Positions 34,882 through 43,991 of a stretch of DNA of 64,000 bases are shown here, piece after piece (position 1 is the stretch's first letter; every line of letters starts with the position of its first letter). Where the stretch lies: positions 62,001 to 126,000 of the forward strand of contig CALUWC010000002.1 of assembly GCA_944324395.1 (NCBI GenBank), read 5' to 3'. The translations under genes were made by a program, and so were the position numbers. The notes under the pieces are model-generated. The model was given only the letters and a program-made list of their open reading frames with translations, searched no databases and had not been told where the DNA came from. Source of the DNA: Candidatus Gastranaerophilales bacterium (GTDB taxonomy: Bacteria; Cyanobacteriota; Vampirovibrionia; Gastranaerophilales; Gastranaerophilaceae).

Positions 34882-36239
34882 TAGATGAAAATAATATATT
34901 AGAAACCATAAATATGATTAAACTGTACAATCTGGATATCAGGACAGTTACACTTGCTCTGAGTTTGCGAGATTGTATTTCGGAAGATATCGACATAGTT
35001 TGCAGCAATATTTATAACAAAATAAAAAAATATGCCAGAAATTTAGTAGAATACGCAGATGAACTTGCAGATGAATATTCTATTCCAATTATAAATAAAC
35101 GAATTGCAGTAACCCCGATAGCTCTTATCGGAGAATCCTGCAAAAATCCTGACTATGTAAAAATAGCCAAAACCCTTGATAAAGCAGCAAAAGAAGTCGG
35201 GGTTAACTTCGTCGGAGGATTTTCAGCTCTTGTAGAAAAAGGTTGCACAAAAGGTGATAATTTATTGATTGAAAGTATCCCTGAGGCACTGGCTTCAACT
35301 GAAAGGGTCTGTTCTTCAATAAATCTGGCATCTTCCAAAGCAGGAATAAATATGGACGCTGTATTAAAAATGTCCGAAATCATTAAAAAATCGGCTGAAC
35401 TGACAAAAGAAAACGATAGTATTGGAGCCGCAAAACTGGTTGTATTCTGTAACGTTCCCGGAGATAATCCTTTTATGGCAGGAGCATTTTGCGGAATGGG
35501 TGAACCGGAATGTGCTTTAAATGTGGGTGTATCAGGACCGGGAGTTGTACGGGCTGCAGTTGAAGCTCTCCCTAAAGATGCAGATATGAGCGAACTGGCA
35601 AATAAAATTAAAGAAATTGCTTATAAAATAACATCAACAGGAGAACTTATAGGAAGAAAACTTGCAAAAAAACTTGAAATACCTTTTGGTGTAATAGATT
35701 TATCATTAGCTCCTACACCTGCCCCCGGAGATAGTGTTGCAGGAATATTTCAGGCTATGGGACTAGAACATGCCGGGGCTCATGGAACAACAGCTGCACT
35801 GGCTATGCTTAATGATGCGGTTAAAAAAGGCGGAATTATGGCAAGCTCGCATGTCGGAGGTTTGTCAGGGGCATTTATTCCGGTTTCAGAAGACGCAGGG
35901 ATGATTGAAGCAGCCGAAAAAGGCTATCTTGTTTTTGACAAGCTTGAAGCAATGACTTCCGTTTGTTCAGTAGGTCTTGATATGATTGCAATACCAGGAG
36001 ATACTCCATCAGATACAATTGCAGGTATAATTGCCGATGAAATGGCTATTGGTATGATAAACAAAAAAACAACAGCAGTCAGAATAATACCTGCATACGG
36101 AAAAACCGTCGGAGATTACATTTCATACGGAGGATTGCTTGGAGAAGCTCCGATTATTCCTGTAAACAAACTTTCTTCAACAACATTTGTACAACGAGGC
36201 GGAAGAATTCCTGCTCCTATACACAGTTTAAATAACTAA
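34878..36239 (+). CDS. PFL/DUF711 (UPF0210) family protein
   Basis: 453 residues, full family length. The start follows the UPF0210 pattern, with [24 protein letters not shown] and [17 protein letters not shown], and later [41 protein letters not shown] and [21 protein letters not shown]. The family is related in fold to glycyl radical-type PFL-like proteins by name only; its biochemical role is not established to my knowledge. In many genomes it is paired with an ACT-domain protein, which is absent here. It is coupled to the motor gene upstream through a four-base overlap, an unusual neighbour. Confidence 0.88.
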   Translation: MIDENNILETINMIKLYNLDIRTVTLALSLRDCISEDIDIVCSNIYNKIKKYARNLVEYADELADEYSIPIINKRIAVTPIALIGESCKNPDYVKIAKTLDKAAKEVGVNFVGGFSALVEKGCTKGDNLLIESIPEALASTERVCSSINLASSKAGINMDAVLKMSEIIKKSAELTKENDSIGAAKLVVFCNVPGDNPFMAGAFCGMGEPECALNVGVSGPGVVRAAVEALPKDADMSELANKIKEIAYKITSTGELIGRKLAKKLEIPFGVIDLSLAPTPAPGDSVAGIFQAMGLEHAGAHGTTAALAMLNDAVKKGGIMASSHVGGLSGAFIPVSEDAGMIEAAEKGYLVFDKLEAMTSVCSVGLDMIAIPGDTPSDTIAGIIADEMAIGMINKKTTAVRIIPAYGKTVGDYISYGGLLGEAPIIPVNKLSSTTFVQRGGRIPAPIHSLNN

Positions 36240-36250
36240 AAGAGGTGAAA

Positions 36251-36775
36251 ATGGCAAAAGCTAATTCTATTACAAAATTTGATAATTCTTTAACAGAATT
36301 TTTGATTAACGCATTAGCAGATAAGTATGGTGATGCCAGATCTTATGCATACAGATACAACAATCTTAAAGTGTTTATGGATCCTAAGAAAATGGCTCAG
36401 CCTCATTTTTATGTCCAGATAGGAATTTCAGAAGCCTGTTTTTCAATTGACGACGGCAAGAAAATTGAAGGAGGTCTTGGTACCGAGGACGGATATGTAA
36501 AACGCTGGGCGGATAGAACAAATATCCATAAAGAGCTTGAAGCCCACTGGAAAATTATCAAAGAAGCAATTGCGGCAGAACAAGAAGACGACATGTCTAA
36601 AAAATCTGCCAATACCGTACGATTAAGAAGAGCTGAAACTTCTAATGAAGATTTAGACGTAGATATGACAAGTACCGGTATAAACAGAGCAAAAAAACAG
36701 GAAATTGAACGTAAAAAAAGACGTTTTGCAGGATTTAAAAATGACCTGAAAAAAGATAATAATAACAAAGAATAA
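36251..36775 (+). CDS. Hypothetical protein, paralogue A of the motor-cluster pair
   Basis: 174 residues from ATG 36251, chosen over GTG 36245 because AGAGGTG then sits at proper distance. The first 90 residues form a compact alpha/beta domain with YNNLKVFMDPKKMAQPHFYV, IGISEACFSIDDGKKIEGGLG and GYVKRWADR. The C-terminal half is highly charged and probably disordered (KKQEIERKKRRF). The domain is clearly homologous to that of the next gene, with shared YNNLK, IGISEA.F.I.DG and GGLG motifs. No signal peptide or membrane segment. I do not recognise the family; the position in the run after the ZorAB-like genes suggests a soluble partner. Confidence 0.7.
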   Translation: MAKANSITKFDNSLTEFLINALADKYGDARSYAYRYNNLKVFMDPKKMAQPHFYVQIGISEACFSIDDGKKIEGGLGTEDGYVKRWADRTNIHKELEAHWKIIKEAIAAEQEDDMSKKSANTVRLRRAETSNEDLDVDMTSTGINRAKKQEIERKKRRFAGFKNDLKKDNNNKE

Positions 36776-36786
36776 AGGATAGCATT

Positions 36787-37383
36787 ATGAAAACACTTCA
36801 TGAATTGGCAACAAAATTGCAAAAATACATAATTCAATCTCAAGAAGATGCTCACAACCAGACAAACTTGAATGTAACAAAATACAACAATTTGAAACTT
36901 AGAATGGAAACAAGGATTCACTATCCTAACGTAATTGTGTGCATCGGAATTTCTGAAGCTACATTCAACATTGCAGACGGAACCAAAACTGACGGAGGGT
37001 TGGGTCCTGATGAAAAATATGTCAGGAAATGGCTTGGCAGCAGTACAGTTATTGCAGACTTAAAAGAAATTTTCATTGCGATGAGTGACCTAATTAAAGC
37101 TGAAGATGAAAATAAAGCTATAGCAATGGAAGGAGAAGCTGATGAAGCAAAAAGAGAAGCCCCCCGCAAAAAACATCTCAGAAGTCTTATTGATATGTCT
37201 GTTCCGCTTGATGCAGAACCTGAAGAAACTGAAGATGAAAATTCAGGAGAAGAACGTATGACACTTGAAGAAAGTACTCACCATACCAAAACCGAAGAAA
37301 AAGATGAAAACGAACCTGAAACAGTCGAAGATGTAAAAAAAGGATTGAAAGAATATTTAAAATCTATGTTCAGACGCATATAG
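36787..37383 (+). CDS. Hypothetical protein, paralogue B of the motor-cluster pair
   Basis: 198 residues. Residues 1-95 repeat the domain of the preceding gene (KYNNLKLRMETRIHYPNVIV, then CIGISEATFNIADGTKTDGGLG and KYVRKWLGS). The remaining hundred residues are dominated by Glu, Lys and Asp (EPEETEDENSGEERMTLEE), ending in a short helical basic piece KEYLKSMFRRI. AAGGAT precedes the ATG, and only 11 bases separate it from paralogue A. It ends the plus-strand run, before a strong terminator. Function unknown. Confidence 0.7.
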   Translation: MKTLHELATKLQKYIIQSQEDAHNQTNLNVTKYNNLKLRMETRIHYPNVIVCIGISEATFNIADGTKTDGGLGPDEKYVRKWLGSSTVIADLKEIFIAMSDLIKAEDENKAIAMEGEADEAKREAPRKKHLRSLIDMSVPLDAEPEETEDENSGEERMTLEESTHHTKTEEKDENEPETVEDVKKGLKEYLKSMFRRI

Positions 37384-37402
37384 AATTAGAAATAAACTTA
37401 CT

Positions 37403-37429
37403 AAAAACGGGGTATTATTCCCCGTTTTT
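37403..37429. terminator. Bidirectional terminator closing the motor cluster and uvrC
   Basis: AAAAACGGGG pairs with CCCCGTTTTT across a 7-base loop, with a T-run on the plus strand. The minus-strand uvrC stop codon lies inside the hairpin. Confidence 0.88.
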
Positions 37430-39082
37430 TAATGCTGATTTTGAACGCAGTTTTCTATGATAAGTTATTGCAAATCTGTGAGCTTCATCCCTTATTCTCT
37501 GTATCAAAAATAACGCACTTGAATCTCTTGGTAAAAGAATAGATTTTGACTGATGAGGAAGAAATACTTCCTCCTGACGTTTTGCCAAACTAACAAAATC
37601 AATCCCATTAATGCCCATATCTTCAACAATCTGCATAACACTTGATAATTGGCCTTTACCACCATCAATAATTATTAAATCAGGTTTTTCCCAGCCTTTT
37701 TCACCCAGTCTTGACAAACGCCTCGTCAAAACCTCTTTCATTGAAAGAAAATCATCAGGTTTACCTTCGGTTGATTTAACTTTAAATTTTCTGTATTCGG
37801 ATTTCTTACTCAAACCATTTATAAAAGTAACCATTGAGGCAACTGTATTTGTTCCTTGAATATGTGAAATATCATAACATTCCATTCGGTAAGGAAAATT
37901 ATTTAATTTTAATTTTTCTTTCAAATAGGAACCGATATTATTAAAATCTTCCCTGATTTTAGACATTTTAGAAAGTTTTGCATTGTCCAATATAACTTTT
38001 GCATTTTTATCAGCAAGCATCTGTAATTCCTTACCTTGGGCTGATTTTCCATAGCTGATTTTGACTTTTTTCCCGGAAATTATGTTGAGCCATTCTTCAT
38101 ATAATGCCTTATCCCCGACAGCTTCCAATTCATTAGAAACAATTCTGTCAGGAAATTCCAAAGATAAAGTATTATAATATTCCTTGAAAAAAGCTGCAAA
38201 AAATTCAGTTTTATCATCTGCTTCCACATCATAAGTAAAGTCTTTTTTATCAATCAAACGACCTTCTCTTATCATCATTATAACAATTGCAAGAATACCA
38301 TCCTCATGCTGAAGAGATATGACATCTTCATTAAGCTTTGTATTTTCATAAACTACTTTTTGTTTTTCAAGAGTTTTTTGCAAATCCAGATAACTGTCAC
38401 GTAATCTGGCAGCTTTTTCAAACTGTTCAGCATCAGAATACTTTTTAATCTGCTCCATCAATTGTTTCATCAACTCGGACTGCTTTCCAGATAAAAACAA
38501 TTCAGCCTGATGAACAACAGCCTTATACTCTTCACTTGTTACAAGATTCTGACAAGGAGCAAGACATTTACCGATTTGGTAATACAAACAGGGTCTTGTT
38601 TTGAATTTTGGTGTTTTGCACTGCTTTAACGGAAAAATCTTCTTTAAAAAATCCAGAGTTGAATGCATTGCCCGAATATCCGTATACGGACCGTAATATT
38701 TCCCTTTTTCAAGATTTATATTTCTTTTTCTGACAATGGAAATTCTTGGAAAATCTTCATCCGTTACAAGAAAATACGGATATTTTTTATCATCTTTTAA
38801 TAAAATATTATATTTAGGCTTATGTTTTTTTATTAAGTGGCTTTCTAAAATCAAAGCTTCAACTTCTGTATTTGTAATTATATATTCAAGATGATCAATT
38901 TGAGAAACCAGAACATTAACCTTAACACTGTCATGATGCTTTCTGTTAAAATATGACATCACACGACGCTTTAAAATCTTTGCTTTACCAACATATATTA
39001 TCTCGTTATCCGAATTATAATATATATAACACCCCGGCAGCGACGGCAGAAGTTTTAAACTTTCTTTTAATCTCTCATTCAT
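37415..39082 (-). CDS. uvrC: Excinuclease UvrC without the C-terminal HhH domain
   Basis: UvrC makes the two incisions around DNA lesions marked by UvrAB. The 555-residue protein has the GIY-YIG nuclease (about 10-95, GCYIYY...YVGKAKILKRR), the cysteine region around KCLAPCQN near 173-180, the UVR motif near 205-240 (SDAEQFEKAARLRD), and the RNase H-like 5'-incision domain to the end (CYDISHIQGT, LIIIDGGKGQLS, EVFLPHQSKSI). It stops right after RDEAHRFAITYHRKLRSK. Most UvrC proteins continue for 50 or more residues with two helix-hairpin-helix motifs. The stop lies inside the terminator and no remnant is visible downstream. Confidence 0.93.
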   Translation of the reverse strand: MNERLKESLKLLPSLPGCYIYYNSDNEIIYVGKAKILKRRVMSYFNRKHHDSVKVNVLVSQIDHLEYIITNTEVEALILESHLIKKHKPKYNILLKDDKKYPYFLVTDEDFPRISIVRKRNINLEKGKYYGPYTDIRAMHSTLDFLKKIFPLKQCKTPKFKTRPCLYYQIGKCLAPCQNLVTSEEYKAVVHQAELFLSGKQSELMKQLMEQIKKYSDAEQFEKAARLRDSYLDLQKTLEKQKVVYENTKLNEDVISLQHEDGILAIVIMMIREGRLIDKKDFTYDVEADDKTEFFAAFFKEYYNTLSLEFPDRIVSNELEAVGDKALYEEWLNIISGKKVKISYGKSAQGKELQMLADKNAKVILDNAKLSKMSKIREDFNNIGSYLKEKLKLNNFPYRMECYDISHIQGTNTVASMVTFINGLSKKSEYRKFKVKSTEGKPDDFLSMKEVLTRRLSRLGEKGWEKPDLIIIDGGKGQLSSVMQIVEDMGINGIDFVSLAKRQEEVFLPHQSKSILLPRDSSALFLIQRIRDEAHRFAITYHRKLRSKSALKNGE

Positions 39083-39182
39083 ACATTGATTATAGCATAT
39101 TACAGGGCAAAATGTAATTTTAACAAAATTGATAATAATAAAAATTTTTGCTATTTTATAGTTAAAATAGGACTTTTAAAGT

Positions 39183-40625
39183 ATGGAAACAACTATTTAT
39201 GCACTGACAGATTCCCATCAGGAATGCCGAAACTTAAGTATGCTGCTGAGCGGAATTTATAATTTTGAACACAACAACACAACTCCATTTTTGATACTGG
39301 ATTGCGGAGATTTATTCAAAGGAATTTATGACAAAGAACTCTCAGTCAATGCTTACCTGAAAATTAAAGAACTTTTGCCTCAAGCCGAAATATTTATTAC
39401 TCTTGGAAACAACGATTTTGGATTTAAAAAAACAGATTTTGAATATTTAAAAGAAACAATAAAAAAATTTGAAAAAGCAGGAATAAATGTCATTTGTGCA
39501 AATCTTACCGATGAAAAAACAGGAAAGAATCTTGATTTTGTTCAAAAATATAAAATTATTGATATAAATAATCAAAAAATACTAATTACGGGTTTTTGCC
39601 TGAATAACTCCTGTGCAAAAAAATTCAAATGCGAACTTACTCCGCCGGAACCTTGTTTTAAAAACTTAATCGAAAATATAAATGAAAAATATAACAAAAT
39701 AATTGTCCTAAATCATCACTGGTATTCATACAGTAAAAGTTTATATAATTTTGCAAAACAAAATGGCATAAGCATAGATTTAATAATAGGCGGACACGAA
39801 CATTCACCAATTCAACCGGATTATGAAAACAATATTTTCTACCCGCTGTCTTTTGCTCGCACAATGTATAAAATGACACTTGATAAAACAATCGAAAATA
39901 TAATGCAAATTCCACTTGAAAAACTGAAATTTATTTCTGAACTGGAGCAGCCTGTAATCGAATATGAAGAAAAAACAAATCTTAAAAAGCCAATAGCCAG
40001 AAGAATATTAAATCTTACAAAAAGGTATTCTGACCCCTGCCCTTTAGGAACTTTTATTTCAGATACAATGAAAAAAATAGGAAATACAGATATAGCATTT
40101 CATTCAACAGGATTTACAATGTACCCTCTGAAATTGGAAGACAGTAAGATCATAACACCTTATGATCTCAAACAGGTAATGTGTGAATCTTCTTCCGTTA
40201 TTGAAAAAATTGAAATTACAACCAAACAGCTTAAAAAAGTATTTGAGAATGCGGCGACATTCAGACCCCAAAAAGACCGGGGAAATTCAAGGTTTCTGCA
40301 ATGCTCTCAAAACCTTACAATTACCGGGAAATATAATAATACCACCAGACAATACGAAATTATTCAAATAGCAATAAACGGAGAAAATCTTCTTGATAAA
40401 AGTCACAACCCTATAAATTCTGAAAGAAAATTCACCTGTACAATTGATCACTATATAGGTACAGGCGAACAAGGATTTGAAATTTTAAAAGATATACCTA
40501 AAACAAAAATTCTTGAAAACGGACAGGAAATACGGATTAATGAGATGTTCTACAAAGCAATACAACAAGCACCAGACGAATTTTCAAACCCTGATTACCC
40601 GTCATTTCAATGGATAGACCTATAA
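39183..40625 (+). CDS. 5'-nucleotidase/metallophosphatase-like protein without signal peptide
   Basis: 480 residues in the two-domain layout of the UshA/5'-nucleotidase family. The metal motifs are DSHQE (Asp10, His12), DCGDLFKG (Asp40, Asp43), GNND at 75-78 where the usual sequence is GNHD or GNHE, NHHW and GGHEHS. The C-terminal domain from about residue 265 contains [20 protein letters not shown], as in the substrate-binding half. Unlike UshA it has no signal peptide, so it is probably cytoplasmic, like YunD-type relatives. The His to Asn change at the motif that normally supplies the catalytic His might lower activity. Substrate unknown. Confidence 0.82.
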   Translation: METTIYALTDSHQECRNLSMLLSGIYNFEHNNTTPFLILDCGDLFKGIYDKELSVNAYLKIKELLPQAEIFITLGNNDFGFKKTDFEYLKETIKKFEKAGINVICANLTDEKTGKNLDFVQKYKIIDINNQKILITGFCLNNSCAKKFKCELTPPEPCFKNLIENINEKYNKIIVLNHHWYSYSKSLYNFAKQNGISIDLIIGGHEHSPIQPDYENNIFYPLSFARTMYKMTLDKTIENIMQIPLEKLKFISELEQPVIEYEEKTNLKKPIARRILNLTKRYSDPCPLGTFISDTMKKIGNTDIAFHSTGFTMYPLKLEDSKIITPYDLKQVMCESSSVIEKIEITTKQLKKVFENAATFRPQKDRGNSRFLQCSQNLTITGKYNNTTRQYEIIQIAINGENLLDKSHNPINSERKFTCTIDHYIGTGEQGFEILKDIPKTKILENGQEIRINEMFYKAIQQAPDEFSNPDYPSFQWIDL

Positions 40626-40707
40626 AAATCACACGTCACCCAATATACAAAAAATTAAATATTTATGCTATAATAACCGCATAGAAAATATAAGAGGAGA
40701 TTTATTT

Positions 40708-41181
40708 ATGCATACAGAAGAAAGAACCTTTATTGCAGTAAAACCTGACGGTGTTCAAAGAGGTTTAGTTGGAGATATTATCAAACGTTTTGAAACAAAA
40801 GGTTATAAAATTGTAGGAATGAAAATGCTTCAAGTTACCAATGAACAGGCTGAAGCACATTATGCTGAACACAAAGGCAAACCTTTTTATCCTGCGTTGA
40901 TTAAATATATTCAGAGTGGTCCGATTGTAGCAATGGTTCTTCAGGGGTATAACGTTGTTGCAGGAGCAAGACATCTAATGGGTTCTACTAATCCTGATGA
41001 AGCTGAAGCCGGTACAATCAGAGCAGATTTTGCACAATTAAAGGAATATAATGTTGTTCATGGTTCTGATTCTGTCGCCAGTGCAGAAAGAGAAATTAAA
41101 ATTTATTTTAATGAAACAGAATTATGCAATCAGGGAAAAAGCATGTCAGAACTTGTTATTGAACATCTTGACAATGCCTAA
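40708..41181 (+). CDS. ndk: Nucleoside-diphosphate kinase
   Basis: 157 residues. Transfers the terminal phosphate from ATP to (d)NDPs through a phosphohistidine. [20 protein letters not shown] at the start, [22 protein letters not shown] and the active-site [15 protein letters not shown] are fully typical; the active His lies in NVVHGSDS near residue 118. A GGAG ribosome site and a TATAAT box near 40670 precede it. Confidence 0.97.
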   Translation: MHTEERTFIAVKPDGVQRGLVGDIIKRFETKGYKIVGMKMLQVTNEQAEAHYAEHKGKPFYPALIKYIQSGPIVAMVLQGYNVVAGARHLMGSTNPDEAEAGTIRADFAQLKEYNVVHGSDSVASAEREIKIYFNETELCNQGKSMSELVIEHLDNA

Positions 41182-41191
41182 AATATAATAA

Positions 41192-42376
<1,185 letters not shown>

Positions 42377-42399
42377 CATTTGTTAGCTGTCATTTGCCC

Positions 42400-43461
42400 C
42401 TATAAGAATTTCTTTTTCAAATATTTTCCTACAGGTTTTTCAAAAATATAGTGAATAAATATTCCAAAAAGTATTGCCAGCATTGTTTGAATAGCAAATA
42501 CCAAAATAGAATGAGTACTTACAAAATCTGAATAATGTTTATAGATTGTAAAATGCAAAATCCGAAACATCGGGAAATGCATAATGTAAATTGCATAAGA
42601 AGAATTACCAAGAGCTGTCCAAAAATCTTTCTCGAAAAATTTTGAAATATACCCCTGTTTTGACAAAAATAAATAAAATAACATCGAAAAAGTCACAATA
42701 TAAACAAATCCGCTTTTACCCGGAAGTTTTGTTGTAAATAAAAGATAATAAGCTAAAAATGACATTAAGAAAACTTCACAACCGGTTATGAACCATTTTA
42801 TACATGTAGTACAATTTTTAAGAAAATCGGTTTTATAAAGCATAGAAATAAAATATCCTAAACCAATTCCTGCAAGACCTCTCAAAACACCTATGTCTGC
42901 AAAGTGATACAACGTTTTAGAGTGTCCACCCGTTCCAAATCCGTTATTTGTATAGTATAGAGTGTAACTAAAAATTATTATTAACCAAATTATTAGGTTT
43001 AAGTATTTTTTTTCAAAAATTTTATGTATATAAAAATAAAAGATTGAAACCCAAAATAGCACTGGAACAAACCATAAGACTCCTAATTGAAATGTACCTC
43101 CAACGGATGGTGCAAATCCTATATTGCTGAGTAATAATGCACGTAAAATATTGTTCGAAAATGAAAATGAGGTTTCTTTTATAAAAATATCTGCAATAAT
43201 TATAATCAATAATAATAGCCAAATCATAGGCACAAGCCTCCAGAATCTTTTTCTGGCAAAGGTAAAAGTATTCTCATTTTTAATATTATTAAACAGAAAA
43301 AATCCTGCAATGATAAAGAAAAAATCAACACAAACATTACAGTGAGAAAATATTTTAATGCTTAAACAGCCTCTGTAATGGAACATTACAATCATAACAG
43401 CAAGTATAAATCTCAAAAAATCAATGTTTTTAAAGCGTTCTATTATATTTTTACCTTCCAC
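42400..43461 (-). CDS. Acyltransferase family 3 (OafA/NolL-like) membrane protein
   Basis: 353 residues with about ten membrane helices, starting with GTG at 43461 behind GGGGAT. The family signature IDFLRFILAVMIVMFHYRG is at residues 13-31, with the His and Arg of the acyltransferase-3 active region, followed by CVDFFFIIAGFFLF. These enzymes O-acetylate surface polysaccharides, peptidoglycan or lipid-linked sugars in the membrane. It is divergent from an XRE regulator with operator-like repeats between them, so its expression may be controlled by that protein. The acceptor is unknown. Confidence 0.9.
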   Translation of the reverse strand: MEGKNIIERFKNIDFLRFILAVMIVMFHYRGCLSIKIFSHCNVCVDFFFIIAGFFLFNNIKNENTFTFARKRFWRLVPMIWLLLLIIIIADIFIKETSFSFSNNILRALLLSNIGFAPSVGGTFQLGVLWFVPVLFWVSIFYFYIHKIFEKKYLNLIIWLIIIFSYTLYYTNNGFGTGGHSKTLYHFADIGVLRGLAGIGLGYFISMLYKTDFLKNCTTCIKWFITGCEVFLMSFLAYYLLFTTKLPGKSGFVYIVTFSMLFYLFLSKQGYISKFFEKDFWTALGNSSYAIYIMHFPMFRILHFTIYKHYSDFVSTHSILVFAIQTMLAILFGIFIHYIFEKPVGKYLKKKFL

Positions 43462-43487
43462 AGCTATCCCCTTTAAATAAGATGTCT

Positions 43488-43634
43488 TAGTACCTATTTA
43501 ATATAAAATAAGTATTATCAATTCCGAAAACATGATATAATAATACCTGTTTATATGTCAACCGGTACTATTGATACCTTTGAAGAACATCAAAAAATAA
43601 ATATAATAGATATTAACTATCAGAAGAGGTATCA
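43488..43634. promoter_or_regulatory. Operator-like repeats between acyltransferase and XRE genes
   Basis: The 7-base element GGTAYYA occurs four times: TAGTACC at 43488-43494, GGTACTA and TGATACC forming a near-perfect palindrome at 43564-43578, and GGTATCA at 43628-43634 next to the ribosome site of the XRE gene. A TATAAT box at 43536-43541 is overlapped by a further inverted pair, GTATTAT (43512) and ATAATAC (43540). This is the arrangement expected of an autoregulated repressor, by inference. Confidence 0.45.
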
Positions 43635-43635
43635 A

Positions 43636-43953
43636 ATGTCAGGACTTCAAAAACAATTTGGAGCCAGAGTTAAAGAACTCCGGAAAAAGAAAGGTTACAC
43701 TCAAGAACATCTGGCTGAAATTTTGGGAATCGGGGTCAGATCCTTAGGAAAAATAGAAACAGGCAACAGTTTCCCCTCAACCGAAACTCTGGAAAATTTG
43801 ATAAGAGCTTTAAATGTTTCAACCGTTGAAATTTTTGATTTTGAACACTTGCAGCCAACAGAAAATCTAAAAGATTTAACAATACAAATGATTGATTCAA
43901 ACCCTGACAAAATTTCTGATATTTATAAAATTGTTAAAGCAATTACTTCATAA
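43636..43953 (+). CDS. XRE-family transcriptional regulator
   Basis: 105 residues from ATG 43636, which has AGAGG at proper distance; the longer frame to 43555 runs over the operator repeats. Residues about 6-62 form a Cro/C1-type helix-turn-helix: FGARVKELRKKKGYTQEHLA with recognition helix LGIGVRSLGKIETGNSFPST. The C-terminal part is short and may serve dimerisation. No phage or toxin gene adjoins it. It probably binds the repeats upstream and may control the divergent acyltransferase. Confidence 0.9.
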   Translation: MSGLQKQFGARVKELRKKKGYTQEHLAEILGIGVRSLGKIETGNSFPSTETLENLIRALNVSTVEIFDFEHLQPTENLKDLTIQMIDSNPDKISDIYKIVKAITS

Positions 43954-43991
43954 ACTTTAAAATAAACAAGCCTATTATATAATATAGCCTG

